DNA of 64,000 nt from Leucaena leucocephala (Eukaryota; Streptophyta; Magnoliopsida; Fabales; Fabaceae), in contig CM073536.1 in assembly GCA_037074615.1 (NCBI GenBank), positions 9,119,001-9,183,000 on the forward strand, in the 5' to 3' direction. Numbering within the stretch: the first letter of the stretch is position 1; the number at the start of each line of letters is the position of its first letter. The notes under the pieces are model-generated. The model was not told the origin of the DNA. It did not search any database and saw nothing but the letters and a program-made list of their open reading frames with translations. Positions 57,960 to 64,000 of the stretch are shown piece by piece. The position numbers were made by a program, and so were the translations under genes.

Positions 57960-60900
57960 ACGACCAAATATGATTGATGAGTCAATTCTCAAAATTTCAC
58001 GAATGAGAGTACGAGTGGAAGAATCCGATGCCATGAACTTTATTGTGTGGGATACTTTCTGCATTCATGATAGTGAGGAGCCGAATGAAGTAGAGGAGCC
58101 TAGTCCAGAGTTCGTTAGAAACGAAACTCCCCGGGAGTTTTGTTTTGACTTAATGAACGAAGTATTCTAAGTTGTCATTCTTAGTAAGGTTGTATCATAT
58201 TAAGTGCTTGTGCGGCATGATTGAGAAGGTGATGTCCATGCTATTGGAGTTACTAGGGGATGCTTTCCTGTAAGCCTAATTCCTTTCATCTTTTTATAAG
58301 GCAAAGAAGATTATTGATAATCTTTCCTAGAACTACAAGAAGATAGATGCAAGCCCAAACAAATGTATGTTGTATTTGGGAGAGGATACAAACAAGAAGA
58401 TTTGTAAACGATGTAAGACATCTCGGTACAAGTTGGTACGGAAAGGGAAAATGCAGAAGAAACCGACCAAAATACTAAGATATAATTTATTGCAATGTGT
58501 TACTTATTATATATTTGAACAAAATTTAATGCAGTTCTCAATACATTAGATTGTTAGGTACTTTCCTTTAAAATCATGGTTGTAAAGAATGTATATGTCA
58601 TACAAAATAGCTGAGCACATGAGGTGGCATGTGACTGAGCATAATTCAGATGGCAAGTTAAGACACCCATGAGATTCGGAAGTGTGGAAAGCATTTGACA
58701 AGAAATTTTCAGACTTTGTCGGTGATCCTAGAAATGTCTGTCTTGCGTTGGCAATAGATGATTTTAATCCCTTTGGAAGCATGGGCACACGCTATAGTAT
58801 CTGTTCAGTAATGTTAATTCTATTCAATCTTCCACCTTATATGGGGATAAAAGAGATCTCCTTTTTGCTTTTCATGATCATTCCTGGCAAGAAAACACTG
58901 AGGAATGATATAGATGTCTATCTATTGTAGTTGATCCAAGAATTGATGCTGTAGATGGATGGTGTTGAGATGACCGACTCATATGAGCGACTGTTCAACC
59001 TTCGTGCAGCCTTAATGTGGATGATAAGTGATTTTCTTAGTTTGGTAACCTTGTCTAGCTAGAACGTGCATATTGGGTTAGCCTGTCCTGAGTACAACTT
59101 TGAATCCATACTATGTTGCCTTATGCACATTGCAAGTGGTGCGTCATGAGACATCGACGATTCCTGGGGGTCGCTTTGGTGGAAACCAATAAAGGAGAGA
59201 TCCTCTTGTTACTTTGTCTGGTGGGGATGTCTTGTGGCAGTTACAAGATGTTGATGTTGAATTTGGTAAGAATGAGGATCCCAAATGATTGGGACGACGG
59301 TCTTGTGGAACATCTGATAGTCAGTCTATGCAGAGCCAGAAGAAAAGCATATTTTTTACTCTTGCTTATTGGGAATCTAATTTGTTGCATCACAGTTTGG
59401 ACGTTATGCATATTTAGAAGAATGTGTGCGATAATGTGATATATACGTTTCTCAAAGAAGCCATAATGTCCAAAGACCATATTGCAACTAGAAAAGATTT
59501 ATGGGCCTGTGGAATTCATAAAGTCTTGGCCAAATGAAAATGACAAGTTTCGGCCATCTAGATTCACATTAACGAAGCAGAACAAGGATATCTTCCTTTC
59601 GAAGCTAAATAACATAAAAGTACCTGATGGATATTCTAACAACCTGTTGGATATTCTAGCAACATCTCAAGGTGTATCGATCTGCAGGCTTAAAAGGTTA
59701 CTGGATTAAAGAGTCATGACTCCCATGTTCTTATGCAACAGTTACTCCCACTGGCTTTGAGAAATACACTTCCCTATGATGTATCAGTGGTTTTGGTGAA
59801 GCTGTAGTCATTTTTTAGGAAATTATGTGCGAAAGTTTTGGTAACTGAAGAGCTCAATCAGTTGCAAAATCAAATAATTCTTACACTTTGTCACTTGAAG
59901 ATGATATTTCCTCCATCATTTTTCATTATTATGATTCACTTGATAGTCCACCTTGTATTAGAAGAAAAGGTCACTGGGCGGGTTCAATATCGATGGATGT
60001 ACCCTACAGAGAGGTACCAAATATCTTTTATCCTCGCACTTTCAATTTCATTTTTTTTATTTCAATTCCTCAAAATTATTAATGGAATATTAACCTGCAG
60101 GTCTTAGAAAAATTAAAATCATATGTTAGAAATAAGGCATGACCAGAGGGGTCAATAACATAAGGTTATTCTGGAGACGAGGTACTAACTTTTAGTTCAA
60201 TGTACTTTGATGATGATATGGAGACATCTTATAACCGCCCTCGTCGCATTGCTGATTGTCCTCCAAGTTTTTCCAAGTCAACTTTATTTCCTCCTGTTAG
60301 ATACCAGTTGGAGGATGTGAATTCTTTACACTCACTCCCACTGAGAAACTTTAAACACACATGTATGTTTTGATAAATTATAGCCAAGTTAAACCCTTCA
60401 TGCACTAAGTATTATGCTCTCATCAACTTTTATACTTTATATTTATTCATCATTGACTCTAACAAATTATACTTCATTGTAGTAAGTTCAGAAATTATCT
60501 CAAGTTATAGCTACGAGGGCATGCGCATTCCGCTGAGATTGATAAAAAATTTCACAGAGAGTTCCCCAGATGGTTCACACGTGGAATATGTAATGATGTT
60601 AGCCTGTACGTAGAAGAACTCAAAACCCTTTTCCTCGATCTGTTAGACCATGCAAGAAGATATTCAGCGTATAATGTCAACAGGTTCAAGTTTTGTACAG
60701 TTGCATGTGATCAGGGATTGCTCACACAAAACTCTAGAGTTTGTGGCATATTCGGGACCAGATATTACATTAGCAGTAGTGATGTCGACATATGTTTTAG
60801 AGGTGTTACTTACTATGATAAGCTGATTGACATCGTTGAGTTAAGTTATCAGCTTTTCATGATAACTCTGTTAAAGTGCTCCTGGGAAAACACAAAAATT

Positions 60901-61120
60901 TGACTGGGACACACCACTAACCACTTAGGTATTACCTCTGTTAATTACTCTAGACTCATTTGTACGGGAAAATCTAAAGATGATGAGTCATATATTCTTG
61001 CCTCAGAGGGACACCAGATTTATTATGTTTAGGACGAGAATTATAAAGACTAGAATATGATTTTCCACCTCAAGCCACGGAATCTTTATGACATGGGTGA
61101 TGATGACATATGTCAGTTAG
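57960..61120 (+). pseudogene. TNP2-type CACTA transposase, heavily decayed
   Basis: Segments of a TNP2 (Transposase_21) protein appear in order but in different frames with stops. 58367-58450: a CMLYLGEDTNKKICKRC zinc-like part. About 58553-58680: YFPLKSW...MRWHVTEH. 58682-58930: WKAFDKKFSDFVGDPRNVCL, then FNPFGSM and IPGKKTLRNDIDVYL. 59390-59430: DVMHI-like. 59482-59709: FRPSRFTLTKQNKDIFLSKL and IKVPDGYS. 59850-60020: the FPPSFFxIMxHLxVHL / RWMYPTERY motifs, close to the family. 60718-60903: TQNSRVCGIF...YYDKLIDIVELSY, the C-terminal DUF4216-like part. Start at 57960 is approximate. It cannot produce transposase. Confidence 0.85.
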
Positions 61121-61192
61121 CCTTTTTAACTGACGAATTTTGAAATTTTCTTTCCTCAAGAAAACGATAATTTAGCCATTATTAGGTATATG

Positions 61193-61682
61193 TAGGGATA
61201 GAAACAGGCCAGGAGGCCTGTCAGAGGCCTATGGCCTGGCCTGTTTAAAAAAATATACAGGCTCAGGCCTGTATTAAAGCATATTTTCTTTAATAGGTCA
61301 TGCTCAAATTTCTTGAAAAGCCTGTTAGGCCTGTTAGGCGGCCTGAGCCTATTATCAAAATATATTTAATATAGATATGTAATAAGTGGGTGTTGAACCC
61401 ACTATCTATTGAATACAATATAATAATTAAACCACTGAACTAACTCATTTTATTATTATTTTTATTGTTGCTCTATATATTATAGCTTATATTTTATTGC
61501 TATGTTGTAGTAAGTATTAACAAGCTTTTTTAACAGGCTTCAAGCCAGGCCAGATATTTATACAGGCCAGGCTTATGCAAAAAAAAAATAGCCTATAACA
61601 GGCTACAGGTCAGACTCAGGCCAAATTATCATTTAACAGGCCTAGCCTGTTAAGGCTAAGGCCTGACCTGTTTCCATGCCTA
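61193..61682. mobile_element. 490-bp hAT MITE nested in the CACTA element, TSD GGTATATG
   Basis: TAGGGATAGAAACAGGCC ... GTTTCCATGCCTA with a perfect 8-bp duplication GGTATATG (61185-61192 and 61683-61690). Ends share the AGGCCTGTTAGGC motifs with the 1491-bp element at 27743-29233, of which it is a deletion-type relative with a different interior. Confidence 0.92.
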
Positions 61683-61899
61683 GGTATATGTCTTTTATTA
61701 AATTATTTGGTACTAAATTTTTTTCTAAATATATTTAATTATAATCCTAACAATACTTTTTTTAATTTCTCCTTCCAGACAGGATGATGATTAAGAATAA
61801 CATATTTAATGATCTTTATCTCTCATGCAATAATTTATTTTTATACATAAATTAAATATGTATAAATAAATTAAAATTGGTTCAATTTTTAAAAAATTA

Positions 61900-62453
61900 A
61901 ATTTTTGGAATTTCTAGAGGTTCAAAGAACCATTAGAAATTGTCTCGGTAATAAAAACAGCTACAAAATACACAAAAAGATAGAAATTTTATACGCTAGA
62001 GTGAACTTTCTAGTAATTTTATACGCTACAACACTACAAACTAAAATTATCTTTTTAACTAGAATGAACTTTCTAGTAATTTTATACGCTAGAAATTCTA
62101 ATGTCATCCTAAAAAGTTCATTTCTTACCAACCACTAAGAACTTTTTAGCGTTTCGAAGAACCACTAGACATATTCGCAAATATAAATATTTTTCAGCAG
62201 TCTCAACCGCTACTGATGTCATCCATTTGACTTCTCCTATCATATTTTTTCTAGCATTTCATTGAACCATTAGAAATGCTCTAGCGATTATTATGGTAGA
62301 TGTTTCCTAAAACAGTTAGAAAATGTTTTCTAATACCTAAATATTTAGCTGTTCACCCAATCGCTAGAAAATCAATTTCTAGTTTTTCTAGAGATTTAAA
62401 CTGTTAGAAATACCATAAAATAACTACTACAAAATACTTATTTTTTTGTAGTG
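61900..62453. repeat. right subterminal repeat region of the CACTA element
   Basis: Short direct and inverted motifs around CTAGAAATT and AACCACTAGA; the segment CTTTCTAGTAATTTTATACG occurs twice (62005 and 62069). These are the usual transposase-binding type of subterminal repeats in CACTA elements (family knowledge). Confidence 0.7.
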
Positions 62454-62456
62454 AAT

Positions 62457-64000
62457 GACCCAACTAATTCATTAGGAATTTTGGTTAACAGTCAATACCT
62501 CAATAAATGATATAAAAAATGCAATAAATACAAATTTTACAATTCGCAGCTGGATTCAAATTCAAATTTAAAATTTTAAAATTGAAAATAAACAATAAAA
62601 GTAAAATATGAAAATGAAGGAATAAGGCCATAAAAAGAAAATATTATATTAGGTGAAATAATTAAGTGGAAAGAGGAGATTAAAAATGACCCAATCACTG
62701 AGTAGTTATTACATTTCTAAAGATACTGTGATTTTTTTTTTTGACAAAATTAAATTAGAAAGTCCTTCGTACCCAAGGTAACTTGAAATGACCACAAATG
62801 TTCTGTCCCTTTTTCTACGGATGTCATCTGCAAAATAAATCATATAAATAAATGTAATACCATATAATTAAAAAAGATAGGACACAGAAAAATTAAAATA
62901 TAATTAATTCTATCAATCAATTAATTAATTAATTCTCACAATTACCCTATGACACAAATGAGCCTAATTGGCGTACTTTGGATCAATTCAAGCGCTTACA
63001 AGCTCATAAATATAGATACATATAAAAAAATCAGTTCCATATATCTATACTCAATTTTACAAACTCTAATCTAAATATAAACTTGAGCATGTTTAGGTTT
63101 TTAGTTAGGAAGGCGAAAACCAATTTTCTCATAAGTTGAAAACCAAATAATTTTAAGAATTAATAAAGCTCAGTTGGACGTCAAAACAACGATGCAAAAG
63201 AAGTAGAGGCACCGAGTTGCTTTTGCAACCTCAAAATCCCAATTCAAGCATTAATTCCTTCCTACCATAGTCATTCTTTGACTCTCTCAAACAATGCTGA
63301 ATTTTTTTTAACAACGATTAAAAATGACTTGTGACCCGTTTAAATTCTACTACTGTTATAAGTCAACCTTATTATTAAAGGTATATATTTAACGGCGATT
63401 ACAAAGAAAATCGTTGTTAAAGGTTATCTTTCCACTACAGTTCTGCCTAAGATCGCTGTAGAAAGCTTATTTTTTTTTCTTTTTAATCCTTCCATGGCGG
63501 TTATCACTTTAACCGTAGTGCAAAGTTATATTTTTTTGGTTAATTTTTTTATTTAATACTATTCTGTATTTAGCATAATCAAGAAAGACCAATTTCTAGG
63601 CAGCAATGTAAAAATCCAAATGATAATAAAATAATCCAAATTGGTAATCTTACAATGAACCAAATAGGTGTTTGTACATCATATATATAAGAAGAAAATA
63701 GTTGAATGGCTAATACTAAACAAGTTAAAAAGCTATTGACTAAATATTTACTAAAAATTTTGACAAGTACTTCATCTGCAAGGCATGTATAAAATTATTG
63801 TTCTTGCCAAATCATCCTTTACTAAGTTGATTAGGTCATCTTCATAACTCATGTTGTTATTGAACGACTGTAAGTTATAAGTAATAGGTAAATATTAAAT
63901 ATGTGAATAAATTGAAGAATCACTAAATATTAATCATGTCATCTTCATACCTCATGTAAGTTCTCCATGATTCCTATCTCAATAATCTAGTGAAGGTAGT
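62457..64000. other. intergenic with duplicated block X copy 2, no gene seen
   Basis: 62951-63300 is the MITE-free copy of block X (see 45211-46170). A 13-bp inverted repeat TTTAACAACGATT / AATCGTTGTTAAA spans 63309-63425, typical of CACTA or similar DNA-transposon subterminal debris, together with GGCGGTTATCACTTTAACCG (63496). Nothing recognised in 63540-64000. Confidence 0.6.

Larger units (their letters stand above)
56139..62453 (+). mobile_element. complete CACTA (En/Spm-type) transposon, TSD AAT
   Basis: 6315 bp. Left end CACTACAAAACAAGTTATTT, right end ...TATTTTTTTGTAGTG, flanked by AAT (56136-56138 and 62454-62456), the 3-bp duplication expected of CACTA. Subterminal regions are full of short motifs such as AACCGCTAGAAA and ACCACTAGAAAT in both orientations. 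The interior has a first ORF (56729-56980) and a decayed TNP2-type transposase. A hAT MITE is nested at 61193-61682. Ends are intact enough that it could be mobilised by another element's transposase. Confidence 0.93.

Overview
This is nuclear DNA from a flowering plant, most likely a eudicot. It is AT-rich, has spliced genes with GT-AG introns, and carries tRNA-derived SINEs, plant-type Ty1/copia, PIF/Harbinger, hAT, CACTA and Mutator-like elements, and two nuclear copies of plastid DNA (ycf2 and atpI-atpH). There is no prokaryotic organisation, no rRNA, and no tRNA gene apart from tRNA-derived SINE heads. Element boundaries given with a target-site duplication (TSD) were read base by base; the others are approximate.

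The only apparently intact host gene is on the minus strand at 2813-5962. It has 13 exons that splice in frame to a 443-residue cystathionine beta-lyase (methionine biosynthesis, plastid). It keeps the PLP lysine and the fold, but several family-conserved positions are changed. A truncated paralogue lies at about 46.64-47.73 kb on the same strand: exons 3-5 and the 3' flank remain, exons 6-13 are gone. A block next to this pseudogene (45.2-46.2 kb) recurs at 62.95-63.30 kb, so the CBL locus sits in a segmentally duplicated neighbourhood.

6-10 kb: MITE and SINE remnants and a decayed plastid ycf2 insert. 10.3-18.7, 23.9-24.7 and 27.7-32.65 kb: diverged copies of one tandemly duplicated promoter-like unit (CACGTG motifs, a conserved GGACCACTCTTA-type block), expanded by hAT, SINE and MITE insertions. 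18.7-23.74 kb: a large Mutator-like/foldback element with ~1.15 kb inverted arms. Each arm carries a captured coiled-coil piece of a heat-shock factor gene plus a second host fragment with a transit-peptide-like start. The interior has two pieces of a Ulp1-type protease on opposite strands and repeat arrays. 33.0-37.56 kb: two long direct repeats that look like LTRs of a gutted retrotransposon, with a 356-bp TRIM nested inside. 37.64-43.07 kb: a full-length but dead Ty1/copia element whose gag/pol junction was hit by plastid DNA and whose 3' LTR was hit by a SINE. 44.4-46 kb: PIF/Tourist-like MITEs, one shown by an empty site. 48.36-50.22 kb: a solo LTR with a perfect 5-bp TSD. 52.4 kb: a minus-strand SINE. 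53.9-55.6 kb: two G-rich MITEs. 56.14-62.45 kb: a complete CACTA (En/Spm) element with a decayed TNP2 transposase and a nested hAT MITE. 62.5-64 kb: the duplicated block and CACTA-like terminal debris.

The window is therefore one metabolic gene in a dense, nested transposon landscape. No gene cluster or operon-like system is visible. The most unusual objects are the HSF- and Ulp1-bearing foldback element, the plastid insert inside the copia element, and the divergent CBL with its truncated sister.
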